Assembly (NCBI GenBank): GCA_900541675.1 | Contig: UQKU01000030.1 | Span: forward strand, 1-30,896 | Reading direction: 5' to 3' | DNA: 30,896 nucleotides | Source: an uncultured Collinsella sp. | GTDB lineage: Bacteria > Actinomycetota > Coriobacteriia > Coriobacteriales > Coriobacteriaceae | Shown here: one piece after another, positions 6,618 through 14,324 of the stretch | Layout: every line of letters starts with the position of its first letter | Numbering within the stretch: the first letter of the stretch is position 1 | The notes under the pieces: model-generated | The model's input: only the letters and a program-made list of their open reading frames with translations | What the model was told of the DNA's origin: nothing | Database searches by the model: none | Made by a program: the position numbers and the translations under genes

Positions 6618-8714
6618 ATGGCAGACGCTAAGGATTTCCTGTTTGAGATCGGTACGGAGGAAATGCCCTCTGCACCGCTGAACAATGCCGTCAAGCAGCT
6701 TGGTACCATGATCGCCAAGGGTCTCGACGAGGCCGGTCTGGCCCACGGCGAGGTCCGCGTGATCTCGAGCCCGCGTCGCCTGGCTGCGCTCGTTGCCGAC
6801 GTTGCCACCGCGACCGATGAGGTTCACGAGGTCAAGCGTGGCCCTGCGGCCAACATTGCCTTCGACGCTGACGGTAACGCCACCAAGGCCGCCCAGGGCT
6901 TCGCTCACAAGTGCGGTGTGACTGCCGAGGATCTGGTCCGTCGCGAGGACACCGACGGCCGCGAGTATGTCTTTGCCGAGAAGAACATTCCCTCCGCACC
7001 GGCTACGCCGATTCTGACCGCTCTGTGCGAGAAGACCATCGCCGGCCTGCAGTGGCCCAACTACCGCTCCCAGCGCTGGGGTCACGAGCATGCTACCTTT
7101 GTTCGTCCGGTCCGCTGGATCTGCTGTCTTTTGGGCGAGGATGTTGTGCCCGTGTCGTTTGCCGACGTGACGAGTGGCAACACTACGCGTGGTCATCGCG
7201 TACTTGGCCCTGGTGACCATGTGGTTGCCAGCCCCGCCGTCTACGAGCAGGTGCTCGAGGATGCTGGCGTGCTTTCTGCCGAGCGTCGTCGTGAGGCCAT
7301 CCTCGCCGGTATCGCCGAGGTCGAGGCCGCTCGCCCCGGCTGCCATGTCGATACGCCCAAGAAGGTCTTTGAAGAGGTCATCAACCTTTGCGAGTGGCCG
7401 ACGGTGCTCGTCGGTACCTTCGACGAGGAGTTCCTCAAGGTCCCGCACGAGATCATCTGCGAGTCCATGCTCACCAACCAGCGCTACTTCCCGATCTATG
7501 ACGGCGAGGGCAAGCTCACGCGTGAGTTCGTGGTTGTCTCCAACAGTAAGCCCGAGAACGCCGAGCGCGTGATCGACGGCAACGAGCGCGTCGTGCGCGC
7601 CCGTCTGGACGACGCTAAGTTCTTCTACGAGGAGGACCTGAAGATCTCCCTCGATGAGTTCCGTGAGCGTCTGGCTAAGGTTGCCTTCCAGGAGAAGCTC
7701 GGTAGCGTGCTCGCCAAGTCCGAGCGCATTGAGCAGCTCGCGCTCGCTATTGCCCGTGAGGCCCATCTTGGTGCCCACCTTGCCGCCGACGCTGCTCGCG
7801 CCGCGCACCTGTGCAAGGCCGACCTGGTGTCCAACGCCGTCGTCGAGTTCACGAGCCAGCAGGGCGTGATGGGCGGTTACTACGCAACTGCGATGGGGGA
7901 GAACGACGAGGTCGCCCACGCCATTCGCGATCATTATCGTCCCCGCTTTGCCGGTGACGAGCTGCCCGAGGGCACCGCTGGCTGCATCGTCGCCTGCGCC
8001 GACAAGCTCGATACCATCGCCGGTATCTTTGCCATCGGCGAGCCCCCGACCGGCTCCTCCGACCCCTACGCGCTGCGTCGTGCCGCTATCGGCATCATCA
8101 ACATCCTGCGCGACCGTCTGCCGATCGATCCCACGTCGCTGATCGACTTCGCCCTTGAGCTCTACAGCGAGCAGGGCATTGAGTTCGACGCCGCCGAGGT
8201 CGCCCAGCAGGTTCGCGACTTCTTCCATGGCCGCCTGGTGAGCATGGCCCGCGACGAGAAGATCCCGGCCGATACCGTTGCCGCCGTCTCCGCGGTGCAC
8301 ATCATTGCCCCGTCCGTCTTCTTCGCCCGCTGCGCCGCCCTCGACGAGGCCCGCAAGAACGACGCCGAGGCCTTCGACAACCGGGCCACCGCCTATGCCC
8401 GCGCCGCGCATATCTCCAAGCCCGAGCTGGGTGCGGAGTACGACCGTAGCCTGATGGGCGATGCCGAGCTTGCTCTCGCCGACGCCTCCGAGGCCGCTCA
8501 GACTGCCGTCGACGCAGCCCTTGCTGCCGAGGATTACCCGGCAGCATTTGCCGCCCTTGCCGCCCTGCGTGCCCCCATTGACCGCTTCTTTGACGAGGTT
8601 ATGGTCATGGACAAGGACGAGCAGCTCCGCGATAATCGCCTTAAGCTGCTCAACCGCTTTGAGGCCGCTTTCTCCGGCATCGCCAACATCGGTGAGCTTG
8701 CCCGCAAAAAGTAA
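6618..8714 (+). CDS. glyS: Glycyl-tRNA synthetase beta subunit
   Basis: Beta subunit of alpha2-beta2 GlyRS, which contacts tRNA-Gly and is needed for charging. The 698-residue protein, a normal length, starts with FLFEIGTEEMPSAPL, the family signature (EIGTEELP), and contains GPAANIAFD, the WPNYRSQRWG segment, the HD-like middle region (KCxLC-like area and CADKLDTIAGIFAIGEPPTGSSDPYALRR), and a C-terminal helical anticodon-binding domain ending VMVMDKDEQLRDNRLKLL. ATG 6618 lies three bases after the glyQ stop with AGGTGG upstream. It is co-transcribed with glyQ and, 34 bases on, with ppsR. Confidence 0.97.
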   Translation: MADAKDFLFEIGTEEMPSAPLNNAVKQLGTMIAKGLDEAGLAHGEVRVISSPRRLAALVADVATATDEVHEVKRGPAANIAFDADGNATKAAQGFAHKCGVTAEDLVRREDTDGREYVFAEKNIPSAPATPILTALCEKTIAGLQWPNYRSQRWGHEHATFVRPVRWICCLLGEDVVPVSFADVTSGNTTRGHRVLGPGDHVVASPAVYEQVLEDAGVLSAERRREAILAGIAEVEAARPGCHVDTPKKVFEEVINLCEWPTVLVGTFDEEFLKVPHEIICESMLTNQRYFPIYDGEGKLTREFVVVSNSKPENAERVIDGNERVVRARLDDAKFFYEEDLKISLDEFRERLAKVAFQEKLGSVLAKSERIEQLALAIAREAHLGAHLAADAARAAHLCKADLVSNAVVEFTSQQGVMGGYYATAMGENDEVAHAIRDHYRPRFAGDELPEGTAGCIVACADKLDTIAGIFAIGEPPTGSSDPYALRRAAIGIINILRDRLPIDPTSLIDFALELYSEQGIEFDAAEVAQQVRDFFHGRLVSMARDEKIPADTVAAVSAVHIIAPSVFFARCAALDEARKNDAEAFDNRATAYARAAHISKPELGAEYDRSLMGDAELALADASEAAQTAVDAALAAEDYPAAFAALAALRAPIDRFFDEVMVMDKDEQLRDNRLKLLNRFEAAFSGIANIGELARKK

Positions 8715-8748
8715 GCTAGCCTGCGCGTAAGCGCAAAAGGAGCCCCGC

Positions 8749-9624
8749 ATGGATTGCCCGGTCACCGCTCGTCCCACCGTTATCGTTATCTCCGACTCGC
8801 TCGGTGATACCGCTTGTGAGGTGGTGCTTGCGGCGTCCGGGCAATTTGATGAAGGGGCTTTTCGTCTCTTGCGCCTGCCCAAGGTGACCTCGGTGGAGCA
8901 GGTCAAGTCCTTTGTGGGTCCGCGCGTCGATGCCGACCATCGCGATATTGCCGTGTTCCACACCATTGTCGATCCGGCGCTTCGCGCCCGCGTCCTCGAT
9001 TACCTGGGTATGCTGCATATTCGCTCAGTCGACTTGATCGGTCCGACCCTTGCCGTCCTGTCGTCGCTCATCGGTGTGCCGCCCAAGGGTGTCGCGGGTG
9101 TGATTCATAAGACCGACGACCGTTATTTCCATCGCATCGAGGCCATGGAGTATTTTGTTGAGCACGACGACGGGCGCGGCTGCGATGATCTGTCGGGGGC
9201 CGATATCGTGCTGCTGGGCGTATCCCGCACGTCCAAGACGCCGCTGTCGATGTATTTAGCCTATCAGGGTTACAAGGTTGCCAATGTTCCTTTGGCCCAT
9301 GGCATGGAGCCGCCGAAGTCAATTTACGAGGTCGATCCGATGCGGTTGTTCGGCTTGATTTCGACCGTCGACGTTATTTCTGAAATTCGCGATAGCCGCT
9401 TGGGTGATGACTACGCCCGCGCCGTCGCCGGCTCCTATGCCGAGCCCGAGAGCGTGCGCAGCGAGCTCCAGGAAGCCCGTGCCCTCATGAAGCGTTTGGG
9501 CTGCTTTGTCGTGCGCACTGACGGTAAGGCGATCGAGGAGAGCGCCTCCGAGATCATTGCCCACCTCGAAGAGATTCAGGAAGCCAGGGCCCGCCGTGCC
9601 GTCCGTCGCGCTCAACAAAGCTAG
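8749..9624 (+). CDS. ppsR: PPDK regulatory protein (bifunctional Ser/Thr kinase and phosphorylase)
   Basis: Member of the DUF299/PDRP family. In characterised members it uses ADP to phosphorylate the Thr next to the catalytic His of pyruvate phosphate dikinase, inactivating it, and Pi to reverse this. The 291-residue protein has ISDSLGDTACEV near the N-terminus and the P-loop-like GVSRTSKT at 157-164, followed by the family segment PLSMYLAYQGYKVANVPL. ATG 8749 has AAAGGAG nine to ten bases upstream. It follows glyS, an arrangement also known in Firmicutes, and its presumed target ppdK is the next gene downstream. Targeting PPDK rather than PEP synthase is inferred from that neighbour. Confidence 0.93.
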   Translation: MDCPVTARPTVIVISDSLGDTACEVVLAASGQFDEGAFRLLRLPKVTSVEQVKSFVGPRVDADHRDIAVFHTIVDPALRARVLDYLGMLHIRSVDLIGPTLAVLSSLIGVPPKGVAGVIHKTDDRYFHRIEAMEYFVEHDDGRGCDDLSGADIVLLGVSRTSKTPLSMYLAYQGYKVANVPLAHGMEPPKSIYEVDPMRLFGLISTVDVISEIRDSRLGDDYARAVAGSYAEPESVRSELQEARALMKRLGCFVVRTDGKAIEESASEIIAHLEEIQEARARRAVRRAQQS

Positions 9625-9630
9625 CTTATG

Positions 9631-9684
9631 TGGGACGGGTTTGTCTGGGTAGCTAAAATAGCCCCGTCCCAAATTAGCTACCCA
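9631..9684. repeat. Two interleaved inverted repeats in the ppsR 3' region
   Basis: Arm A TGGGACGGG (9631-9639) is complementary to CCCGTCCCA (9663-9671). Arm B TGGGTAGCTAA (9646-9656) is complementary to TTAGCTACCCA (9674-9684). The order A-B-A'-B' means the two stems of 9 and 11 bp cross: they form either alternative hairpins or a pseudoknot. No T-run follows in either direction, so it is not an ordinary intrinsic terminator. It begins seven bases after the ppsR stop. Confidence 0.7.
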
Positions 9685-9715
9685 AAGAGACTACCTCAAA
9701 ATAATGCATGATTAT

Positions 9716-9828
9716 GGTAAAGCGATTTAGCAGTATTTACCGCTTTGACCTGCAATTACACTGTAGTGGTATCTTCATAAGGTAACCACCTTTATCTACC
9801 GTTTACCGCCAGTTTTAGCACGTTTACC
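9716..9828. promoter_or_regulatory. Array of TTTACC/GGTAAA motifs upstream of ppdK
   Basis: In 113 bases there are three direct TTTACC hexamers (9736-9741, 9802-9807, 9823-9828), one inverted copy GGTAAA (9716-9721) and a near copy GGTAACC (9781-9787). The two proximal copies are 21 bases apart, about two helical turns. This looks like a set of operator half-sites, but the regulator is unknown. A weak promoter-like pair, TTGACC (9745-9750) with TATCTT (9770-9775), lies inside the array with a long 19-base spacer. Confidence 0.4.
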
Positions 9829-9861
9829 AAACCGCGCACCCTCTGCTCAAGCCTGCCCAAA

Positions 9862-9901
9862 ACCCGCCGTATAGTTCCCTCACGGCCCGCATCCGGCGGG
9901 T
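9862..9901 (+). promoter_or_regulatory. Possible ppdK -10 box and leader hairpin
   Basis: ACCCGCCG (9862-9869) pairs with CGGCGGGT (9894-9901) around a 24-base loop without a T-run. TATAGT (9870-9875, 5/6 to the consensus) is in the loop and could be the ppdK -10; it lacks a recognisable -35, as is common for activator-dependent promoters. The remaining bases up to the ppdK start hold only the ribosome site GGAAGGGGAAG. Confidence 0.35.
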
Positions 9902-9950
9902 CGATTCGTTACCACGGTCGTGCGCTAGAGCGCATGGAAGGGGAAGTATC

Positions 9951-12701
9951 GTGAGCGATTGCAAGAGGGTTTACCGTTTTGGAACCGACGCCCAGGGCAC
10001 CTGTGTCACCGAGGGCGACAAGTCCATGAACTTCGTGCTTGGCGGCAAGGGCGCAAACCTTGCCGAGATGAGCCGCATCGGCCTGCCGGTCCCCGGTGGC
10101 TTTACCATTACCTGCCAGACCTGTGTTGCGTACTCCGGTGCCGGCAACGTCTGGCCCGAGGGCGCACTCGATGAGATCGTTGCCGCCGAGGCAGACCTCG
10201 AGGCCCGCTGCGGCAAGAAGCTCGGTGACGCCAACGATCCGCTGCTCGTGTCGGTTCGCTCGGGTGCTCCGTTCTCCATGCCCGGCATGATGGATACGGT
10301 TCTCAACCTGGGCCTCAACGATGATTCCGTCCAGGGCCTTATCGCCCAAACACAAAACCCGCGCTTTGCCTGGGATAGCTATCGCCGCTTTATCCAGATG
10401 TTCTCCAACGTCGTCATGGGCGTCGATGCCGATCTGTTCGAGAACGCGCTGACCCAGGCCCGCCTGGTCGCCGGCGTCCGCGTCGACTCCGAGCTTTCGG
10501 CCGAGGACCTGCAGGAGCTCGTCGAGACCTTCAAGGGCATCTTCTCCGAGAACGTCGAGGCCGCCCTGTACCCCGAGCTCGAGGTCGCTGACGGCAAGCC
10601 CGTCTTCCCGCACGACCCGGAGCTCCAGCTGCGTCTTGCCATCCAGGCCGTCTTTGGCAGCTGGATGAACGAGCGCGCCTGCATCTACCGCAAGCAGCAT
10701 GGTATCTCCGACGAACTCGGCACCGCCGTCAACGTCCAGGCTATGGCCTTTGGCAATAAGGGCGAGACCTCCGCGACCGGCGTCGCCTTCACGCGCAATC
10801 CGGCCGACGGCACCAAGGAGTTTTACGGCGACTTTCTGGTTAACGCCCAGGGCGAGGACGTCGTCGCCGGCATCCGCAATACCGAGCCCATCGCCGACCT
10901 CAAGACCACCCCGGGCCTCGAGTCTGCAGGTGAGGAGCTCGAGCGCGTGTTCCTGACCCTCGAGGATCATTATCGCGATATGTGCGATATCGAGTTCACC
11001 ATCGAGCAGGGCAAGCTCTGGATGCTCCAGACCCGCGTGGGCAAGCGTACCGCAACCGCCGCCCTGCGCATCGCCATCGAAATGGTCGAGGAGGGCCTGA
11101 TCACCCGCGAGGAGGCCGTGAGCCGCATCGATCCCGCGCAGCTCGACCAGCTCCTGCATCCGCAGTTCGATGCCTCCAAGAAGTACGAGGCTCTGGCTTG
11201 CGGCCTCAACGCCAGCCCTGGTGCCGCCGTGGGCGAGGTCGTGTTCTCGAGCGACGATGCCGTCGCGCGCGCCAACGAGGGTCACAAGGTCATTTTGGTT
11301 CGCTGGGAGACCAACCCCGATGACCTGAAGGGCATGGTCGCCGCCGAGGGTATCCTTACCAGCCACGGTGGCAAGACGAGCCATGCTGCCGTTATCGCTC
11401 GCGGTATGGGTACGCCCTGCGTCTGCGGCGTTGAGCGCTTCCACATCGACGCCGCCGAGAAGGTCGTGCGCATCGAGGGTAGCGATTGTGTGCTGCACGA
11501 AGGCGATGTCATCTCCATCGACGGCACCCAGGGTATCGTCGTCGACGGTCCCGTCGACCTGGTCTCCGCAGAGCTTACTAGCGACCTGGACACTATCCTG
11601 TTCTGGGCCGACGAGATTCGCCTGGACGAGACCTGTGGTCATGCCAACCATGTGCGCGTCAACGCCGACAATCCCGAGGATGCCGAGCTTGCCCTCGAGT
11701 TTGGCGCCGAGGCTATTGGCCTGTGCCGCACCGAGCACATGTTCCTGGGCGATCGCAAGAACATCATCCAGAGCTTTATCCTGTCTGACGATGAGGCCGT
11801 GAAGCAGCAGGCCCTGTCCGACCTGCTCAAGGTTCAGACCGAGGACTTCCTGGCGATGTTCAAGACCATGTCCGGTCGCGATGTGGTCGTCCGCCTGCTC
11901 GATCCGCCGCTTCATGAGTTCCTGGATAATCCTCGCGAGCTCGAGGTCGCCATCACCAAGAAGGAAGCCGCTGGCGCCAGCGAGGAAGAGCTTGCCGTCC
12001 TGCGCACCCGCCTGCGTCGCATTGACGGCATGGTCGAGTCCAACCCCATGCTGGGCTTGCGCGGCGTGCGCCTGTCCGTCGTCTTTGGCGATCTGCCGCT
12101 CATGCAAGTCCGCGCTGTGGCCACGGCTGCCGCTCGCCTTATCAAGGAGGGCGTCGACCCGCGCCCCGAAATTATGGTTCCACTCGTCTCCATCACGGCC
12201 GAACATGTTCAGACCCGCGAGGTCATCGAGCGCGTGATCGCCGAGGTTTCCGCCGATGAGGGCGTCGAGCTCAACATTCCCGTGGGCACGATGCTCGAGC
12301 TGCCGCGCGCCTGCATGGTCGCCGACGAGATCGCCCAGCACGCCGACTTCTTCTGCTTTGGCACCAACGACCTTACGCAGACGACCTTCGGCTTCTCCCG
12401 CGACGATGCCGAGGCCAAGTTCATCCCGCTGTACATGCACAAGAAGATCTTGAAGGACAACCCCTTCGAGACCATCGACGCGGCGGTGCTGGAACTCGTG
12501 CGCATGGCCGTTGAGAAGGGTCGCGCCACCAATCCTGACATGCACTTTGGCGTGTGCGGTGAGCACGGCGGCGACCCCAAGTCTATCAAGGGCCTGTTTA
12601 ACGTGGCGGATGTGGACTATGTGTCCTGCTCACCCTACCGCGTGCCCCTGGCGCGTCTGGCTGCCGCTCAGGCCAAGCTCGAGGCCAAGCGTTCCGCCTA
12701 A
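9951..12701 (+). CDS. ppdK: Pyruvate, phosphate dikinase
   Basis: PPDK interconverts pyruvate, ATP and Pi with phosphoenolpyruvate, AMP and PPi; in anaerobes it can run in the glycolytic direction. The 916-residue protein has the N-terminal ATP-grasp domain (GGKGANLAEM, VSVRSGAPFSMPGMMDTVLNLG in two overlapping pieces), the central swivel domain with GGKTSHAAVIARGMG, where H478 is the phospho-carrier and T476 the site targeted by PpsR, and the C-terminal PEP/pyruvate barrel with GLCRTEHMF, FGTNDLTQTTFG and FGVCGEHGG with the catalytic Cys. GTG 9951 follows a GGAAGGGGAAG site. It has its own control region and a strong terminator, so it is probably monocistronic. Confidence 0.97.
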   Translation: MSDCKRVYRFGTDAQGTCVTEGDKSMNFVLGGKGANLAEMSRIGLPVPGGFTITCQTCVAYSGAGNVWPEGALDEIVAAEADLEARCGKKLGDANDPLLVSVRSGAPFSMPGMMDTVLNLGLNDDSVQGLIAQTQNPRFAWDSYRRFIQMFSNVVMGVDADLFENALTQARLVAGVRVDSELSAEDLQELVETFKGIFSENVEAALYPELEVADGKPVFPHDPELQLRLAIQAVFGSWMNERACIYRKQHGISDELGTAVNVQAMAFGNKGETSATGVAFTRNPADGTKEFYGDFLVNAQGEDVVAGIRNTEPIADLKTTPGLESAGEELERVFLTLEDHYRDMCDIEFTIEQGKLWMLQTRVGKRTATAALRIAIEMVEEGLITREEAVSRIDPAQLDQLLHPQFDASKKYEALACGLNASPGAAVGEVVFSSDDAVARANEGHKVILVRWETNPDDLKGMVAAEGILTSHGGKTSHAAVIARGMGTPCVCGVERFHIDAAEKVVRIEGSDCVLHEGDVISIDGTQGIVVDGPVDLVSAELTSDLDTILFWADEIRLDETCGHANHVRVNADNPEDAELALEFGAEAIGLCRTEHMFLGDRKNIIQSFILSDDEAVKQQALSDLLKVQTEDFLAMFKTMSGRDVVVRLLDPPLHEFLDNPRELEVAITKKEAAGASEEELAVLRTRLRRIDGMVESNPMLGLRGVRLSVVFGDLPLMQVRAVATAAARLIKEGVDPRPEIMVPLVSITAEHVQTREVIERVIAEVSADEGVELNIPVGTMLELPRACMVADEIAQHADFFCFGTNDLTQTTFGFSRDDAEAKFIPLYMHKKILKDNPFETIDAAVLELVRMAVEKGRATNPDMHFGVCGEHGGDPKSIKGLFNVADVDYVSCSPYRVPLARLAAAQAKLEAKRSA

Positions 12702-12740
12702 CGTTTCGGGTGTAGACGCCTAGTGTAGCCCCCCTTCATG

Positions 12741-12770
12741 CCGCCCGCCTCATTCGTGAGGCGGGCGGTT
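12741..12770 (+). terminator. Terminator after ppdK with TTCG tetraloop
   Basis: A perfect 12-bp stem, CCGCCCGCCTCA (12741-12752) with TGAGGCGGGCGG (12757-12768), closes a TTCG loop. Only TTA follows directly, with T-rich stretches further on (12783-12795), so U-tract strength is modest, but the stem is very stable. Confidence 0.8.
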
Positions 12771-12814
12771 ATCATGTGCGGGTTTTGTCTTTTTGTCTGC
12801 GTAAAAAATTGTTC

Positions 12815-12842
12815 TTGCAGCGGAAACTCGCGCGTGTATACT
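12815..12842 (+). promoter_or_regulatory. Candidate rplS promoter
   Basis: TTGCAG (12815-12820) and TATACT (12837-12842, 5/6) are separated by 16 bases. The predicted start near 12849 gives a leader of about 63 bases that contains the hairpin described next. Confidence 0.5.
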
Positions 12843-12863
12843 CGAATACGTTTGTTCAACTAC

Positions 12864-12898
12864 GTGCCGGCCAAGGTGGTACGGCACCTCTAGAAGAG
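12864..12898 (+). promoter_or_regulatory. Structured rplS leader (possible L19 autoregulatory element)
   Basis: GTGCCG (12864-12869) pairs with CGGCAC (12882-12887), with an inner CC/GG pair around AAGGT, followed at once by a small CTCT-aga-AGAG hairpin (12888-12898) that abuts the AGGA ribosome site. L19 leaders are known in other bacteria; membership of a known family cannot be judged from sequence alone. Confidence 0.4.
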
Positions 12899-12911
12899 TA
12901 AGGAATTGCAC

Positions 12912-13253
12912 ATGGATTACATCCGCGCAATCGAGCGTCAGCAGATCCGCGAGGACATTCCTCAGGTTCGCGTCGCCGACAACGTCAAGGTTCACTACCG
13001 CATTAAGGAAGGCGACCGCGAGCGCATCCAGGTCTTCCAGGGCGACGTCATCCGTATGGCCGGCGCCGGTGCCCGCGAGACCTTCACCGTCCGCAAGATG
13101 TCCTTCGGTGTCGGTGTTGAGCGTACCTTCCCGCTTCACAGCCCCAAGATCGCCAAGCTCGAGGTCGTTCGTCATGGCCGCGTCCGTCGCGCCAAGCTGT
13201 ACTACCTCCGCGACAAGGTGGGCAAGGCTGCTCGCATCCCCGAGAAGCGCTAA
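12912..13253 (+). CDS. rplS: 50S ribosomal protein L19
   Basis: L19 lies at the 30S-50S interface of the large subunit. The 113-residue protein matches the family throughout: IPQVRVADNVKVHYRI, GDRERIQVFQGDVI, ARETFTVRKMSFGVGVERTFPLHSP, and the basic end VVRHGRVRRAKLYYLRDKVGKAARI read in overlapping parts. ATG 12912 is chosen because AGGA (12901-12904) lies seven bases upstream; an in-frame TTG at 12906 is too close to it. In many genomes rplS directly follows trmD; here lepB, glyQS, ppsR and ppdK lie between. It has its own promoter, leader and terminator. Confidence 0.97.
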   Translation: MDYIRAIERQQIREDIPQVRVADNVKVHYRIKEGDRERIQVFQGDVIRMAGAGARETFTVRKMSFGVGVERTFPLHSPKIAKLEVVRHGRVRRAKLYYLRDKVGKAARIPEKR

Positions 13254-13287
13254 GAAGATCGCAACGTCTGTCCACTCGTTTGGACAC

Positions 13288-13318
13288 AAGGGTCACCTTC
13301 GGGTGGCCCTTCTTTTTA
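13288..13318 (+). terminator. Terminator after rplS with TTCG tetraloop
   Basis: AAGGGTCACC (13288-13297) pairs with GGTGGCCCTT (13302-13311), with one T-G wobble, around a TTCG loop, followed by CTTTTTAT. A second small hairpin TGTCCA/TGGACA (13268-13286) precedes it. Since the rnhB ribosome site begins 15 bases later, rnhB may depend on read-through. Confidence 0.85.
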
Positions 13319-13346
13319 TCTGATTTGCATGCAAGGAGGGCCTGGT

Positions 13347-14135
13347 ATGGCCAACATGACGAGCTCGGTTTCGGCATCGCAGGTTGCCGGTGAGCTGGCG
13401 AGCGCTACGTTTGAGGAGATTCCCGCCCTCGTGGAGCATTATCGCGAGGACCCGCGCCAGCAGGTGATCAAGGCTTGCGAACGCGCCCTCAAACGCCATG
13501 CCAAAGAGCTTGCCGAGCGCGAGCGCGTCAATGACATGTACGAGCTTATGCATGAGCTTGGCGGCGATGGGGTGATCGTTGGTGTCGACGAGGTGGGTCG
13601 CGGATCGGTGGCCGGTCCCCTGACGGTGTGCGCCGTGTGCCTTCCCATGAAGCCGCGCGTCTGGGGCATCAACGATTCCAAAAAGCTCACGCCGGCGCGC
13701 CGCGAGCTGCTCTCGGTGAAGATTGCCGAGGTGGCGACGGCGATCGGTTTTTGCCATATCGCGCCTAAGGATATCGATGATATGGGCATGGCGCGTGCCA
13801 TTCGTGCCGCCGTCGCGGGCGCCGTGGCCGATACGGGACTTGAACCCGACTGTGTCCTCATGGATGGTAACCCCTTGGGCGCCGTTCCCAACGAGCGCGA
13901 CGTGGTGAAGGGCGATGCCAAAATCGCCTGTATCGCCGCGGCGTCCATCATGGCTAAGATGACGCGTGACGAGATGATGGTCGAGTACGACGCCGAGTAT
14001 CCCGAGTACCATCTGGCCGAGTCGAAGGGCTATGCGAGCCCCGAGCATATCGAGGCCATTCGCAAGCATGGACTTTGTCCGCTGCACCGCGTGAGCTTTT
14101 GCGGAAACTTTCTGCAGACTGAGCGCCTTTTCTAG
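13347..14135 (+). CDS. rnhB: Ribonuclease HII
   Basis: RNase HII cuts the RNA strand of RNA-DNA hybrids, including single ribonucleotides in DNA. The 262-residue protein has an N-terminal helical extension of about 70 residues, like the Firmicutes form, then the catalytic domain: D81-E82 in GVDEVGRG, NDSKKLTP, D173 in LMDGNP, KGDAKIACIAAASIMAK, and D208 in MTRDEM, with the terminal CPLHRVSF motif. ATG 13347 has AAGGAGGG seven bases upstream; an earlier ATG at 13329 lies before that site. It follows rplS as in the usual rplS-(rbgA)-rnhB order, but rbgA is absent. Confidence 0.95.
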   Translation: MANMTSSVSASQVAGELASATFEEIPALVEHYREDPRQQVIKACERALKRHAKELAERERVNDMYELMHELGGDGVIVGVDEVGRGSVAGPLTVCAVCLPMKPRVWGINDSKKLTPARRELLSVKIAEVATAIGFCHIAPKDIDDMGMARAIRAAVAGAVADTGLEPDCVLMDGNPLGAVPNERDVVKGDAKIACIAAASIMAKMTRDEMMVEYDAEYPEYHLAESKGYASPEHIEAIRKHGLCPLHRVSFCGNFLQTERLF

Positions 14136-14184
14136 GTCAATTGTGGAGACAGGGACCTCTGGAGTTTTATAAACCTGCTGGTAG

Positions 14185-14226
14185 CGGGCCGTATGCAACA
14201 CCATTGCTGCGTACGGCCCGTTTTTT
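14185..14226 (+). terminator. Terminator after rnhB
   Basis: CGGGCCGTATGCA (14185-14197) pairs with TGCGTACGGCCCG (14208-14220) with one wobble pair, followed by TTTTTT. A strong intrinsic terminator ending the rplS-rnhB unit. Confidence 0.93.
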
Positions 14227-14266
14227 GACGGCATTTGGTCAGTTTTTGGTTTGCTTCCGGTACTTA

Positions 14267-14312
14267 CCCGCATGAAAGGTGCCCTCATCATCGGGGCAAT
14301 GCAGTGTGCGGG
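14267..14312 (+). promoter_or_regulatory. Nested palindrome in the yraN leader
   Basis: CCCGCA (14267-14272) pairs with TGCGGG (14307-14312), and inside it TGCCC (14280-14284) pairs with GGGCA (14294-14298). The outer stem ends directly at the AAAGGAG ribosome site (14313-14319) of yraN. It could modulate translation of the first gene of the yraN-xerC operon. I see no convincing promoter in 14227-14266. Confidence 0.35.
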
Positions 14313-14324
14313 AAAGGAGACCCC

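Noticed and set aside
5712..8966. 1084-codon open frame on the minus strand opposite glyQ, glyS and ppsR
   Set aside because: It is the antisense shadow of GC-rich genes with biased third positions; its translation is low-complexity and matches no family, while the plus-strand genes are certain.
9909..12566. 885-codon open frame on the minus strand opposite ppdK
   Set aside because: Antisense shadow of ppdK; repetitive Gly/Asp/His/Leu composition, no domain, no ribosome site of note.
14143..14168. GTGGAGACAGGGACC-like stretch resembling REP elements linked to REP-associated transposases
   Set aside because: Only one copy in the window, no palindromic partner and no transposase nearby; not enough to call a repeat.
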